A stretch of DNA of 64,000 nucleotides, taken from contig BDDD01000353.1 in assembly GCA_001972305.1 (NCBI GenBank), positions 186,001 through 250,000 of the forward strand, written 5' to 3'. A program made the position numbers and the translations under genes. Under the pieces are notes generated by a model. The model did not search any database. It was not told the DNA's origin and saw only the letters and a list, made by a program, of their open reading frames with translations. Of this stretch, positions 8,666 through 22,103 are shown piece after piece; within the stretch, counting starts at the first letter, position 1, and every line of letters starts with the position of its first letter. This DNA is from Cephalotus follicularis. Its lineage: Eukaryota > Streptophyta > Magnoliopsida > Oxalidales > Cephalotaceae.

Positions 8666-11600
8666 TGTAATGCCAGGGTCTTTCACAAAATGTAAGATTA
8701 CAATTTTAATGTAATCTTATTATGGAATTAATAAGGATAGTGAAATTCCTTTGATGACGTTTTCCCTTTTATAACGTCGAGATTTGAGAGAGGAATGATA
8801 AGGAAATGTTTAAGGCATTTAGCATTGAAGTCACAATTATGTTGCCCGAAACGGCTAATAAAACATGTTTTTAATGCGCAACAGTAAAGCCCAATGTTCG
8901 ATTTTTTATTGCGATTATTTTAGCGGCAGTTGGATTAATTAATGTCGCAATTCGTGGAATAACCGAGACCCAGACCCTAGTATTTTGCTGGTAAAATACC
9001 AAGAAGAAAGACAAAAACTAAAAAAGAAATGGAGGAGAAGCATTTAACAAAAGAGAAAAAGAGAGGCACGGGCGCATAGCGCGCCCGTGCAAAGATAGAG
9101 ACATAGGGAGAGAGAGAGAGAGAGTGTGGGACAGAGCTTGGAGCAGAGGGAGAAAGAGGGCGTCGGAGCCAGCCACTGGACCAGGAGACGACGGCGAGCA
9201 ACCCAGGCCCTCAACTCGCCGGTAAACTCTTCCCCCTTCTCTTTTCTCTTCTTTTTCTCTTCTCTTCCCGCCACTGTGAGCGCCTCTACCGTGCATTTTC
9301 CAGCGTCGTTAGCATCGCGGATGAAGTGGGTTTTCATCTAGAAGGCCCACTCTTCCCATTTTGGCCACCGTTGAGGCTTTTCTTAGCCAAAATCGACCGG
9401 AATCACTTGAGTGAGTCGACTCAGTGAGTTGACTCACTGCCGCCTGCGACCACGCGTTTGGCGCCGAAGCTCGGCGAGTCTTGTGAAGGGATGTGTATAA
9501 CTGGTGAATGTGTTGCGTTTTTGGGTGGTGGCCGAAGCTGGTGAAGTCGGGCGAGTCGACTCAGTGAGTCGAAACTCGATGCCGCCGGTGACACGGTATT
9601 CAGCGCCGATTCACGGCGAGTCTTGGGCGGTTTTGAGTAGACCGTTCAATGTGGAACCCGTTTATGGGTGTTTCACAAGCTGGGTGAGTCGGTCAGATTC
9701 TGACCGGCGCTCCGGCGACAACCATGTCGGTTTCTGTGTGTTGAACGTAATGAAAATGTGTTGTATGTGCAGTGAGAGAGCTAGTATTTTCATTTGGCAG
9801 TAAGGAACGAATCAATTGGCAAGAACCAAAATCGGTTCAATGGTAATCGAAAGTGTTCAGCAATTGAACCTGCAGCCCGGTTTGTAAAAGGTAGGGGAAG
9901 CTATACACGCAAGTTTGAGTTCAATAATATTGTAATGTCCTTGATGAAATGCATGGTTTGAGGATTATGAATTGTGTGACTGTGTTAAGGTTGCTATGAG
10001 TAGTTAACCTGTCATGCATATCGTGTCTTGGAATGATTGTGGACTGCGGATTATGGATTGTGTGACTGTGTTAGGGTTGCTGTGAATAGTTAACCCATCA
10101 TGCGCATTGTGTTTTACAATGATTGTAGATCGGATTGCATGTGTTGTATGCTTGAACTCTATTGGTTTTGAGACGTGTTAATGAACTGTGTTTTGGTTCC
10201 CTTAACCGTCGACGCTATGGATTGTTATACGGAGAACGAGCCTTTTTTCGCGATAAACGTCGACGCTTAGAGAAAATTTCGATGTCATGATTCATTGTGC
10301 GTGGGAATGGACAAGTGTAGCATTGACGCCTGAGGTTCCTACCCCAAAACGTTGACGCCAAGGGAATAAGCGGCGATGCTTAATGGTCCATGCCTTGAGC
10401 GTCGACACCAAAGGGATGAGATGTTGACGCGCAAAGTTCTGCTTGAAAGCGCTGACGCTAAGAGTTAAGCGGCGACGCTTAAGTGGCTGGTTTGAACATT
10501 AACGCCTATATGGTACATGTTGACGAGAATAGAGCCCGTTTGCATTACTGAGCATATGTTTGCATTGCATACAATTGTGAATCAAATTGTTGATATAGCT
10601 ATCCCATGATTCCTAAAATGTTCTTCATTTTTAAAGTGTATAAATGGTTTATAATATCATTGTTATATGGAATTGTATGTTTTCCAAAAGGATTGTTATA
10701 TATATTGAGCAAATATATATGTTTTTCAACTGTTTATATTTATAAATTACTTGAAATGGATTGAGAGACTTGTGATGACTACTAAGCCCTGTTGGGTAAG
10801 TTGCAAAAACTGTGAACTGTTTTAAAAGGACCGATGTACATTTAGAAATGTATTGTTTACAAGTATTATATTTGTTAATAATTATTTGTAATGGATCAAT
10901 TGATTGTGTTTGGCTTCTAAGCTCTGTCAAGTAAGTAGTCAGGAATTCCACTACTAAGCTCTGTTGAGTAAGTAGCTGGAGATTCCATATACGGTAGCTA
11001 CTAAGCTCTGTTGAGTAAGTAGCTAGGGTTACTAAGCTCTGTTGAGTAAGTAGCTAGGGACTCCCGTATTCAGCGGTTACTAAACACGGAGCAGAAGTTA
11101 CCAGGTCACTAAACACTGAGTGGAGGTGATCGGGTGCTAAAGACAGAGTGGAAGCATCCCTGGATTTGATTGATTGTGTGTGGCTACTAAGCTCTGTTGA
11201 GTAAGTAGTCAGGAATTCCACTACTAAGCTCTGTTGAGTAAGTAGCTGGAGATTCCTATAACGCCCGAGATTTTCATGTAATGTAATTTCACAATGTACT
11301 TGTACTTTATTTGTGGAATTAATAAACTGATGGACTTTCCGAATTTGGTGATGTTTTCCCAAAATTCCTATAATGTTGAATTTTAGAATTATATGCTAAG
11401 AGAATGTTAAAAGGCTAAAACGACGTTGTTCTGGGGGAAACGCGTCGACGCCTTTGTAATCACGTCGACGTCCTTTAGGAAAAAGGGCGCACGTAGCTCC
11501 ATGCACATGCACATCGATGCATACGAAGACATCGACATCCTCGTGTAAAATGGTGAAAGACATCGACGTCTTTGGAAAGACGTCGACGTGTTAACTTCGA

Positions 11601-11896
11601 ATGCCAGGCATGTTACTCTACTGACAAACAACGTGCAAAGAAGAATCTTTTTAGAGCCTTTCTCAGGCGCCTTGGGACATGATTGATACGTGTTGTGCAT
11701 GCTGGCTTGATACCAGGCATGCAGGTGCCAGAATGGGAGGAAGGGCATGAAACTTGGGTGTACATGCAGGCTATGGTGCCACCCTCAACGTCTGCTCCTA
11801 CAAAAGAAACGGGACAGAACTGGGAAAGAGAGAAAATGGGAAAATGGAACTGTGAGATGCATGCAATGGGCCAGAGAGGGAAGAGAGATGTTCGAC

Positions 11897-11912
11897 CTGC
11901 ATAAAATGCCTC
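11897..11912 (+). promoter_or_regulatory. TATA-like core promoter motif of the solo LTR
   Basis: CTGCATAAAATGCCTC recurs in inverted orientation at 58407-58422 and, slightly altered, at about 62705-62720 in related LTRs. In each it lies upstream of a CCATTGTT-AGCTTGGAGCT leader block. This is inferred to be the Pol II promoter; the start site is not determined. Confidence 0.5.
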
Positions 11913-13310
11913 ATCTCTTCATCCCTGGTTTGGCTGAGACACCTGTGTAAGAAAACAGAGAGTTAAGGAGAGAAAACATTTCCACCATTGTTGAGCTTGG
12001 TTGGAGCTTGGAGCTTGGAGCTGGTGGCTTGCAGCAACAGGAAGGACCTAGAGGCTGCCGTGACCAGTTTGGAACGCAAAGAGGTGGACTTTCCAGTTCC
12101 CAACGTGGAACAAAAGGTAGGGGAAAGCCATAACTGTAATCTTGAGATTTATATTCATCCATGGTCTATGGTTTTGGGTGTATGAAATGCATGATTACTG
12201 AGTTGATTTTGATCACTGGATTGATGCCATAATATGCTAGATATGTGATGAGTATCTGCATGTGGGTTTACTGCCTTGATTACATGTTAATTTGCATGTA
12301 TATGGTTTGTTATGGCCACTGTTTGTTATGTCATGAGGAAGAAGACGACTGTTACCCGATACGCGTCGACGCCTTTTTGTGACATTGACGTCTTTTGATC
12401 ATTTTCTGGGTAACTGATGTGTAAAGGATCGACGTCTTTGGAAGGACATCGACGCCTTAGGATACCTGACTGGGTTTTGACATGTTACACATCGACGTCT
12501 AAGGTTCCCACCTTAACACGTCGACGCTGCAAGCAATACGCTGACGTTTTAAGGTTCCAGACCTTGAGCGTCGATGCGTATGATGGACATCGATGTCTTT
12601 AGAGAGTAGAACGCGTTGTCACTAAGGACTTGGACATCGACGTTAAAGGACAAAGACATCGATGCCTTTTGATAGACATCGACGTCTTTTGGGTACTGTT
12701 TGGAGGTTTCTTCATCTAACGATACGAAACGATCCCGATTCCTGTTAGAGTGCATTTGAGCATTTGTATGCATCGCACATACACTGTTTTACTGCCTGTT
12801 TGTACTGGTTGTACTCGAATTATGATTTCTAATGTGTTATTACTTAGAAATGCATATGTGAATTGAAACTGCTATTTTGGGTACAAAACGAATATTGATA
12901 TCGTATTTTCAAATATCTTTTGGGAGCAATTTCCACTACTGTACTGTTTAAAAGTATTTTCTACTGAAAATGCCTATTTTCAAATGTTGTCACTTTTGGA
13001 AACATTTTGGAAAACAACTGCCTGTTGTGGATCTAAACGATCACTACTGTCCTGTCTACTGTACTGTTACTACTTGAATTCACTCTTTGCTCTGTGAATT
13101 GTTATGTGTTTGTGCTTGAGCCACTAGTTGGCATGGACGAAGAGCAAGTGTTATGTTGTTCTTAGTTTACTATTCTCCTGTTATGTAATAAACTGAGTTG
13201 TTAAGAGATTTCTGATGTACCGTTTTTACAGATTGATTATGGTGGGATTAAACTTGTACCGTGATTCACGCTCCGTTTATGGGCGATTAACTATGTTGGG
13301 ATTATTGTGG

Positions 13311-13338
13311 GTAGCGTGTAGTATGGGATGCACGCTAC
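13311..13338 (+). other. Conserved-loop hairpin, perfect 8-bp stem
   Basis: GTAGCGTG (13311-13318) pairs perfectly with CACGCTAC (13331-13338) around loop TAGTATGGGATG. The stem differs from the family A version, but complementarity is retained. Confidence 0.75.
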
Positions 13339-13585
13339 GGAATTACATCTTATGGATTTTTATGCTTCCGCAACTGACAGCCTGTTTAAAGTTTTAAATT
13401 TTATGGATTTTACATGAGTTGTATTTATGTGTTAATTTCCTTTACTGCTTAAATGTCGTTTCTCTTAAACGGGGTGTGACAATTCCATACACGGTAGCTA
13501 CTAAGCTCTGTTGAGTAAGTAGCTTGGGTTTCCCATATAATTGTTACTAAGCTCTGTTGAGTAAGTAGCAAGGGACTCCCTTTTC

Positions 13586-13641
13586 GTTACTAAGCACTGT
13601 TGTGTAAGTAACCGGTTGCTAAGCACTGTTGTGTAAGCAAC
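13586..13641 (+). repeat. Two adjacent units of the covarying hairpin array in LTR2
   Basis: The unit at 13586-13612 has outer stem GTTACT with AGTAAC. The unit at 13615-13641 has GTTGCT with AGCAAC. Both share the inner stem CAC with GTG and loop TGTT. The two differ at one base on each side of the stem, exactly at paired positions. Confidence 0.8.
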
Positions 13642-14311
13642 TTGAATTGGATTGATGGGTCTTAGTGACCTGAAAACTGGATTGATCGGCCCGTTGAGGC
13701 ATAACTGATGCATTGTCTGGTCCTTTGAGGACATGATTGTGATTGGTCCGCTGAGGACATGACCGTGATTGTGTTGATGTAGCCCTAACGGGTTGCACTT
13801 GTACTGTGAATATGCATATATAGATACATATATGTATATATTTTTATATATATACCATACTGCATCACTGTTCATTCATACATGACATGCATTATCATTG
13901 AACCGAACTGTATTTATACTTAGCCGAGTGAGGACAAAGGCTAACCCCTATAATTTCAGATTGATTTCAGGTTGATGCAGCGGATTGTTACCGTTGTGCT
14001 CCGTGGAGCGAATGGAGTTTTATGTTGTTTTACTTTTGAGAAACGTTAATGGACCATTGTAATAAATGAAGCGATGTATTGATGAATATTGTTCACGCTC
14101 CGTTTGAGGGCAGTTAACTTTGATGATGTTTATTGTTGTAGCATGTAGTATGGGATACATGTTACGTTTTAATTCGGCTTATATTTAAATGCTTCCGCAA
14201 GTTGTTAATGGAATTGGAAAGTTTTAAATTTATGGTAAACTGCATAAGCTGGATTTATATGTTGATTGCCACCACTATATATGTTGTTTGTGAAACGGGG
14301 TGTGACAACAG

Positions 14312-14323
14312 TGGTATCAGAGC
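14312..14323 (+). other. Primer-binding site of interior 2 (initiator Met-tRNA type)
   Basis: TGGTATCAGAGC starts five bases after the end of LTR2, the same arrangement as in interior 1. Confidence 0.9.
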
Positions 14324-14423
14324 ATATATCCATGTACATGCTTAGCTTGGATAAGTTCCTTGGAAATTAACGAATTGTTTCCTTCAGATGATTACTAATG
14401 ACATCTTTTCCATATAGGAACAA

Positions 14424-15573
14424 ATGGACAGAAGGTGAACACGTGCGAGAGCTAGAGCCGCTGAGGCAGATGCTCACCGGGAAGCGAGTGTTCCGCCAGG
14501 GGTGAATGTTCCCCAAAATGCAAATGAAAGGAGGGATCCGATGGATCGGATGGCCGATTACTTTCAGCAACAGATGGCTGCTAATGCAGCTAACATGGAG
14601 GAGATACGGCGATTGTACACCCAAGCTCAACCGCGAGGTATGGCTCCCGACCATGGTGTATATCACGAGGGAAGTCAGATTGGAAGGAACCTTGAAAGGT
14701 TTATGAGACAGAACCAGTTTCAGAGGAGAGTTGGATGCTACCATTACTGAGAGGTGGTTACAGGATCTAGAAAAGATCTTTGAAGTGATGGACTGCACCG
14801 ACGGCCAAAAACTGAAGTTTGCAGTATATCGACTCTGGGGTGAGGCCATCCGCTAGTGGGAGATGGTCAAGGCAAAGTGGGAGTCAGCTGGACTCGACGG
14901 TACATGAAAAAGTTTCCAAAGGGAGTTCCTTGACACTTATGTACCTCGAATTGAACAAGAACGGAGAGAAACTGAACTCTTTGAGCTGCAACAAGGAGAG
15001 ATGATTGTGGCCGAATACCAGGCCAGGTTTATGGAGCTAGCCAGACACTCATCCTATCTGGTAGCCAACGAAGAGAAGAAGATTCAGAGGTTCTTGAGAG
15101 GCCTGCGACCAGATCTTCGGTCAAGGATTAGAGTGATGGAATTGGGGACTTTTGTACAAGTCTCTCAAAAGGCAAGATTGCTGGAGAGTATCCAAAATGA
15201 AGACCGCGCTGAGAGGGCTCACGTGCAGCAGAACAGACAGGCCCCCACAAAGTCTAGACCAGCTCCATGGAAAGGGCAGGGTAGTGGTTCTCCGACAAAA
15301 TCATCGAGGAACAGACTTCAACAAACCGCTATTCAGGGTACTCCTAGTCAAGGGAGTAATGTGAGGATTGGAGTCTGTCCTTATTGTGGCCGCAAGGGCC
15401 ATCAACCAGAAGATTGCTGGTGGAAGAATGGGTTTTGCACGAAGTGTGGAGCACCTGACCATTTACGGAGGGATTGTCCGACGAGGCAAGTGACAGTGCC
15501 CACTGGACCTGCGAGTGATGGTGGTGCCACAGCTGGACCTTCACACGAAGAGATACCGGGAATAGCATCATGA
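14424..15573 (+). pseudogene. gag: Broken gag of family A, copy 2
   Basis: This is the second copy of the same Gag, close in sequence to copy 1. The ATG at 14424 is followed by a TGA at codon 5 (AGA in copy 1). A 5-nt deletion near 14712 and a TAG near 14854 disrupt the capsid region; the TAG is a Trp codon with a G-to-A change. From 15001 the frame is open through the rest of capsid and both zinc knuckles (about 15379-15480). Both knuckles are intact here, including the Cys lost in copy 1. A 1-nt deletion near 15545 shifts the C-terminus into a stop at 15571. The two copies are broken at different places, so neither break set was inherited whole from the other. No pol follows. Confidence 0.85.
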
Positions 15574-16662
15574 GAGGTAAGGCCTTCGCTCTTACTTTTA
15601 CAGCTTACTTATATAGTCCAAAGTACATCATATTGTTATTGATCGTAACTGTATTGATTAGATGGTTATGGTTTGCTAGTGTATTGTTATCTATCGTATC
15701 GTATTGTTATGGGCCATTATCAAATGGATGGTGATCGAATGAACCATTAATGAGTGGTTAGTGATTGTATGGACCGTAAATAGTTATGGACCATGAACGG
15801 ATATGTATTGTAAATAGATATGGAGGGAATGGTTGTGGATATCGAATAGCGATATGGACTTGTATATTATGAAATAGTATTACATGCACTTTACCTGATT
15901 GTTATCACATATATCTATTGCATATTGCATATGTATATTGTATACAGCCATTGGTTGCTGACCTGTTTCATTGAAATGGAGTGGGTCAGGTTCAGGTTCA
16001 TATGACAGCTACAGTGATTAGTCAGGACATGCGCAGGGTAAGAAATTACATTTCTCCAGCCTATCTTGTATTATATGAATAAAATAAGGGAACTGATATT
16101 AAGAGACATGTTTTATTTAGTTATCGACCTGCCGACATGTGGCAGTGCTTATGAGATATGTGTGTTGATGTATTGGATATGCATGAGCTCATCACTGAGA
16201 TTAGAGCGATGTGATTTTGATTTGTGTTGTGGTTGCTGAGGGCTGAGCCCAAGATATAAAACTGTGTTTTCTTTACAGGGGGCATAGTCCAATAAACGAA
16301 TACATTATGCCCAATTTTTGGGAAATTTTAAGAGTTAGTTTTATTTCAGATGAACCCTCCCAGCATATATATTGTGATGAGATATCAAGGTTGATCCCCA
16401 GAGATATAAACTGTGGTCTATCAGGTGGAATGGAGTCCGATAAACGGATACTACATGCCCGATTTTTTAGAAATCCTCAGAGCATGAATTTGATGGAAGT
16501 GTTATGGTGATATTATGGGCTTCATAAAGCCACATGGAACGTGAGGAAGAAGTGAAGGCACTTCCACCGACCAGACAAAGCGACATGGGAACGCGAAGAC
16601 GAGATGAGAGAGTGTCACCCTCACTTGTTTTGACATGTTGTAAATTTCGAGGATGAAATTTC
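15574..16662 (+). other. Non-coding tail of interior 2
   Basis: It is collinear with the tail of interior 1 and likewise lacks any pol domain. It keeps the same splice-like signals (GAGAGGTAAGG at about 15569, GCAGGGTAAGAAA at about 16035, TTTTCTTTACAGGG at about 16267) and the same diverged internal duplication. The shared deletion therefore predates the tandem array. Confidence 0.65.
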
Positions 16663-16663
16663 T

Positions 16664-16678
16664 TGAAAGAGGGGTGGA
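16664..16678 (+). other. Polypurine tract before LTR3
   Basis: TGAAAGAGGGGTGGA directly abuts the LTR3 start TGTAACACCCGGGT, the best-preserved family A 5' terminus. Confidence 0.85.
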
Positions 16679-16781
16679 TGTAACACCCGGGTCTTTCACA
16701 AAATTTAAGATTATAATTTTAATGTAACCTTATTATGGAATTAATGAGGATAGTGAAATTCCCGACTTTGATGACGTTTTC

Positions 16782-19346
16782 TGTAACACCCCCGATCTGT
16801 GGGAGTCACCACAGGTGCATATAACGGAAACTTATCATAACATATCATATTAAAACGTTCATCTTTATTAAAAACGTGATGGTTTAAAGCATATCCAATA
16901 ACATATCGAAACTGATCATAAACTGAAACTTATTCAAAATCCAAAAGTCATAAATTAAAATGAACATATTGTTTATTAAATGGTTCCACTATGACCACAT
17001 AAACATAAAGGGATCAGCTCCTAGATGATCCTCAGACATATGGGAGTCACTCTCATCACACATTGCCCCTTTGCTTCTGATAACCTGATGCATGGAAACA
17101 AAAACGCAGCTGAGCAAACCTCAGTACGGATATAGAATATAAAACAGTAAATGATATTTTAAAGCAAGAAGATTTCAAAATTACCTTAAAAAAGAAATCT
17201 TGCGCAATAAAATAATTTAAACTTACTTTGTAAATGCCCATGGCAAAACATATAAACCAAGTTCATAATTTGAAACCACAAAGTATACCTTTTCAAAACA
17301 TAGGTTCCATAACTGAGCACCAAAACCCATAACATATCAGAAACACATAGTAGCAAGGGGTTCGCGACACCCACATTGCCAAATGGAATTGCAGTATACG
17401 GCACTACACATACAATTCCCATATCCCAAAACATATCCCAAAACATATAACTAGGATCGATCCATACGCCTCTATCCCAAATCCTATCCAAGGATATCCC
17501 AGAGAGACGCCGTAAACAAATCACACCGTTACGGAAAGTGTCATGCCCCCGTGCCAGGCTGACAGCATGCCTATGGTACTCCCATATGTGGTTATAAAAG
17601 CTCAGTATTTCACCATTTCAAAAACTTGATTTCATCAAATCAATTTAAAATACGTAGAAAGGTTTTCCCAAAACATAACCATAAATCGTTATCAAACGAT
17701 ATCGTTTTCCATATATTTTCATAATCAAAATGCAACTCTTTTATTTTCACAATAAAGAGACATTTGCATAGCATTTATTAAACATAGCGGAATCCGTTAA
17801 GCCAGAAAATATATCCAACAAATATAAACTGACTTCATTTCAAAATCCAAACAAAACGGAGTTCATACACCAAAAGGGAACATATTCATAAAACCGAATA
17901 ATAACCCAAAACAAAGAATCTGTATTTATTCTCAAAACAGAACTGAATCAGTAAGAATTTATCAAGGAACGAAAATCCGTACTTTAATCATAAAGGTGAA
18001 ACGGGACAGTTCAAATAAAATTAGATAGCCAAAGAACAGGAAATCCGTACCTTAGCAGGTCGAAAATCTAAACAATTAGAATATCAAACAAAAGCACTCT
18101 ATAAGTATCCTAAACTCCACCAATGATGATATCAACACCTAATCATATGAGTCAAAACATCATATAACATAAAAAGGACAAAACACTAAAACTGCCATAA
18201 AGCATCGACAGTTTGTTCTTAGGCGTCGACGGTTTAGTTGTACAAAAGGACAAAGCGTCGAGCCAAGAGTCGACAGACCAAAGCATAAAACGATACAAAG
18301 CGGCGACGCTCAGAACGAAAGCGTCGACAGTTTGCGTCAGACCCAGAATACCAATCACAGAAAGCAGTTTCAATTTCATGAATAAATCCGATTTTTTATA
18401 AACACAATGCATAACTAACAACATGTAGGTTCAGTGACATGTTATATTATTTCAAAAATGCCAGAATAACCTTATGATTTCATACAAAGAGTAAAATTCA
18501 TTTTGAAACCTAATTTTCTTCCATATAAATATTTCATGCAACCATAACAAATTTTCAAATTTTCTGTATATAAATCCTAAAATTAGTGATATATACATAT
18601 ATCTACATACGTCAATAGCATGATTTCTTTGTTTTTAAGGATCAACATCACTAGTTACGCATAAAACCCGTGAATGAACATATAAAAACAACAGTATAAT
18701 TTAGTTTCAACAGGCTTCCAAAATCATGCTCGAATTCAAGTTATAGTCGGTTTTAATACGAATTAAAAGATGATACAGAAACTACATAGTATAAGCTACA
18801 ATTTTCGTTTAGAGATTACCTTCAGAAAATGTCGACATCAGTGTAGAAAATCATGTTCAAAGCTGCTGTTCGTTTGTAGAAAGTGCAGAAAAGGGTTTAT
18901 GCTTTAAAACGATTTTTGTCTGGTTAAATGCACAAATCCATGTTTTAATTGTCAAAATCGGTATTTTAAGACATTACCATACTAACCAAAACGCGTCAAA
19001 AACTTACGGAAATCGGATAGCCAGAAAAAGGAAAGAATCCAACCTTCCAAAAACACTATCACCGTCCAAACTGATATGGAAAGCCGACTAAAGCGTCGAC
19101 TGTTTACTTAAAGCATCGACGGTTAAGCGCTCAAATACAAAACGCGTCGAAGTCACACGTTTAGGCGTTGACGTGCCACCAAGCAGCCAAAGCGTCGGCG
19201 GTTCTAATAAGAGCGTCGGCGCTTTGTGCCCAGAAAACAAAATAAAAGAAATTCAAACCAAAAATCAAAGCATTCACAAACCATAGCATATATCAAAAGG
19301 TATAAACCCAACATACAACACGTAAGCATAGGAACGGGATATTACA
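16782..19346 (-). mobile_element. Solo LTR of family B inside LTR3
   Basis: A 2565-bp LTR reads TGTAACACCCCCGATC at its left and GGGATATTACA at its right, flanked by TTTTC on both sides (16777-16781 and 19347-19351). The strand is set by its match to the minus-strand family B element, whose 3' LTR (48837-53323) has the same ends and nearly the same net length. GTCGAC-type palindromes cluster at about 18200-18335 and 19090-19225. Conserved blocks include a CTCCTAGATGATCCTC segment and GAGCAAACCTCAGTACGG. Confidence 0.92.
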
Positions 19347-21362
19347 TTTTCCCTTTTATAACGTCGAGTTTTGAGAGATGAATGATAAGGAAATGTTGAA
19401 GGCATTTCGCATTGAAGTCGCAATTATGTTGCCTGAAACGGCTAATAAAACATGTTTTTAATGCGTGACAGTAAAGCCCAATGTTCACTTTTTTATTGCG
19501 ATTATTTTAGCGGCGGTTGGATTAATTAATGTCTCAATTCGTGGAATAATCGAGACCCAGACCCTAGTATTTTGCTGGTAAAATACCAAGAATAAAGACA
19601 AAACTAATAAAGAAATGGGGGAGAAGCATTTAACAAAAGAGAAAACGAGAGGCACGGGGGCATAGCGCGCCCGTGCAAAGAAAGAGACATAGGGAGAGAG
19701 AGTGAGATAGAGTACGAGAGAGCTCGGAGCAGAGGGAGAGAGAGCGCGTCGGAGCCAGTCACCGGACCAGGAGACGACGACGAGCAACCCAGGCCCTCAA
19801 CTCGCCGGTAAACTCTTCCCCCTTCTCTTTTCTCTTCATTTTCTCTTCTCTTCCTGTCACTGTGCGCGCCTCTGCCGTGCATTTTTCGGCGCCGTTAGCA
19901 TCATGGATGGAGTGGGTTTTCATCTAGAAGGCCCACTCTTCCCATTTTGACCACCGTTGAGGCGTTTCTCAACCGAAATTGACCAGAATCACTTGGGTGA
20001 GTCGACTCTACGTGTTGACTCACTGCCACCTGAGACCGCGCGTTTGGCGCCAAGTCTTGGCGAGTCTTGTGAAGGGATGTGTATAACTGGTGAATGTGTG
20101 GCTTTTTTGGGCTGTGGCCGAAGCTGGTGAAGTCGGGCGTGTCGACTCAGTGAGTCGCAACTTGCTACCGCCAGTGACACGGCGTACGACACCGATTCAC
20201 GGTGAGTCTTGAGCGGTTTTAAGTAGACCATTCAATGTGGATCCAGTTTATGGGTGTTGCACAAGCTGGGTGAGTCGGTCAGATTCCGGTCGGCGGTCCA
20301 GCGACAACGATGTCGGTTTCTGTGTGTTGAACGTAATGAAAAGGTGTTGTATGTGCAGTGAGCGAACTAATATTTTGGTTTGGCAGTGAGGAACGAATCA
20401 ATTGGCAAGAACCGAAATCGGTTCAACGGTAATCGGAAGTGTTCGGTAATTGAACCTACAGCCCGGTTTGTAAAACGTAGGGGAAGCTATACACGCAAGT
20501 TTGAGTTCAATAATATTGTGATGTCATTGATGAAATGCATGGTTTGCGGATTGTGAATTGTGTGACTGTGTTAGGGTTGCAATGAGTGGTTAACCTGTCA
20601 TGCATATCGTGTCTTGGAATGATTGTGGACTGTGGATTATGGATTGTGTGACTGTGTTAGGGTTGCTATGAATAGTTAACCCGTCATGTATATTGTGTTT
20701 TACAATGATTGTAAATCGGATTGCATGTGTTGCATGCTTGAACTCTATTGGTTTTGAGACGTGTTGAAGGAATCGTGTTTTGGTTCGCTTAACCGTCGAC
20801 GCTATGGATTGTTATACAGAGAACGAGCCTTGTTTCACGATAAACGTCGACACTTAGAGAAAACGTCGATGCCTTGATTCATTGTGTGTGGGAATGGACA
20901 CGTGTAGCATTGACGCCTGAGGTTCCTACCCCAAAGCGTTGACGCCAAGGGAATAAGCGTCGACGCTTAATGGTCCATGCCTTCAGCGTCGACACTGAAG
21001 GGATGAGACGTTGACGCGCAAAGTTCTGGTTGAAAGCGCTGACGCTAAGAGTTAAGCGGCGACGCTTAAGTGGCTGGTTTGAACATTAACGCCTATATGG
21101 TACATGTTGACGCGAATAGAGCCCGTTTGCATTACTGAGCATATGCTTGCATTGCATACAATTGTGAATCGAATTGTTGATATAGCTATCCCCTGATTCC
21201 TAAAATGTTCTTCATTTTGGAAGTGTATAAATGGTTTATTAAATCATTGTTATATGGAAATGTATGTTTCCCAAAAGGATTGTTATATATATTGAGCAAA
21301 TATATATGTTTTTCAAGTGTTTATATTTATAAATTACTTGAAATGGATTGAGAGACTTGTGA

Positions 21363-22000
21363 TGACTACTAAGCCCTGTTGGGTAAGTAGCTAAGACTGT
21401 GAACTGTTTTAAAAGGACCGATGTACATTCAGAAATGTATTGTTTACAAGTATTATATTTGTTAATAATTACTTGTAATGGATCAATTGATTGTGTTTGG
21501 CTGCTAATCTCTGTCGAGAAAGTAGTCAGGAATTCCACTACTAAGCTCTGTTGAGTAAGTAGCTGGAGATTCCATATACGGTAGCCACTAAGCTCTGTTG
21601 AGTAAGTAGATAGGGTTACTAAGCTCTGTTGAGTAAATAGCTGAGGACTCCCATATTCGGCGGTTACTAAATGCGGAGCAGAAGTGACCGGGTCACTAAA
21701 CACTGAGTGGAAGTGATCGGGTGCTAAACACAGAGTGGAAGCATCCCTGGATTTGATTTATTGTGTGTGGCTACTAAGCTCTGTTGAGTAAGTAGTCATG
21801 AATTCCACTACTAAGCTCTGTTGAGTAAGTAGATGGAGATTCCATACACGGTAGCTACTAAGCTCTGTTGAGTAAGTAGCTTGGGTTTCCCATACAATGG
21901 TTATTAAGCTCTGTTGAGTAAGTAGCCAAGGACTCCCTTTTGTTTACTAAACACGGTTGTGAAAGTAATCGGTTGCTAAGCACTGTTGTGTAAGCAACTT
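21363..22000 (+). repeat. Longest covarying hairpin array, in LTR3
   Basis: About 14 successive units are recognisable. Informative stems include GGTTACT (21662-21668) with AGTGACC (21683-21689), GGTCACT (21691-21697) with AGTGATC (21712-21718), and GGGTGCT (21719-21725) with AGCATCC (21740-21746). Differences between units fall at paired positions or become G-U pairs. Confidence 0.8.
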
Positions 22001-22103
22001 GAATTGGATTGATGGGTCATAGTGACCTGATTACTGGATTGATCAGCACGTTGAGGCATAACTGATGGATTGTCTGGTCCTTTGAGGACATGATTGTGAT
22101 TGG

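Larger units (their letters stand above)
11257..13481 (+). mobile_element. Solo LTR (gypsy, D-related family) inside LTR2
   Basis: A 2225-bp single LTR begins TATAACGCCCGAGA (decayed from TGTAACGCCCGAGA) and ends GGGGTGTGACA. It is flanked by ATTCC on both sides (11252-11256 and 13482-13486). No interior or second LTR is present, so it is the product of LTR-LTR recombination. It shares with the LTRs at 57034 and 60761 a TATA-like CTGCATAAAATGCCTC (11897-11912), a downstream CCATTGTTGAGCTTGG leader and the conserved-loop hairpin (13311-13338). It carries two GTCGAC palindrome clusters (11443-11590 and 12360-12690). Confidence 0.9.
8666..14307 (+). repeat. LTR2 of family A, interrupted by a solo LTR
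   Basis: It starts TGTAATGCCAGGGT and ends GGGGTGTGACA. Removing the nested solo LTR (11257-13481) and one copy of its ATTCC duplication leaves about 3.41 kb collinear with LTR1. It keeps the GC-rich hairpin (9066-9090), GAGTCGACTC palindromes (about 9415), the GTCGAC array (about 10215-10525) and the hairpin array, which is split by the insertion (10773-11250 and 13490-13641). It serves as 3' LTR of interior 1 and 5' LTR of interior 2. Confidence 0.9.

Noticed and set aside
21239-21703. Minus-strand frame of 154 codons with repeated SLVTLSTYSTELS-like words
   Set aside because: It is the antisense translation of the hairpin array; the repeated words reflect the DNA repeats.
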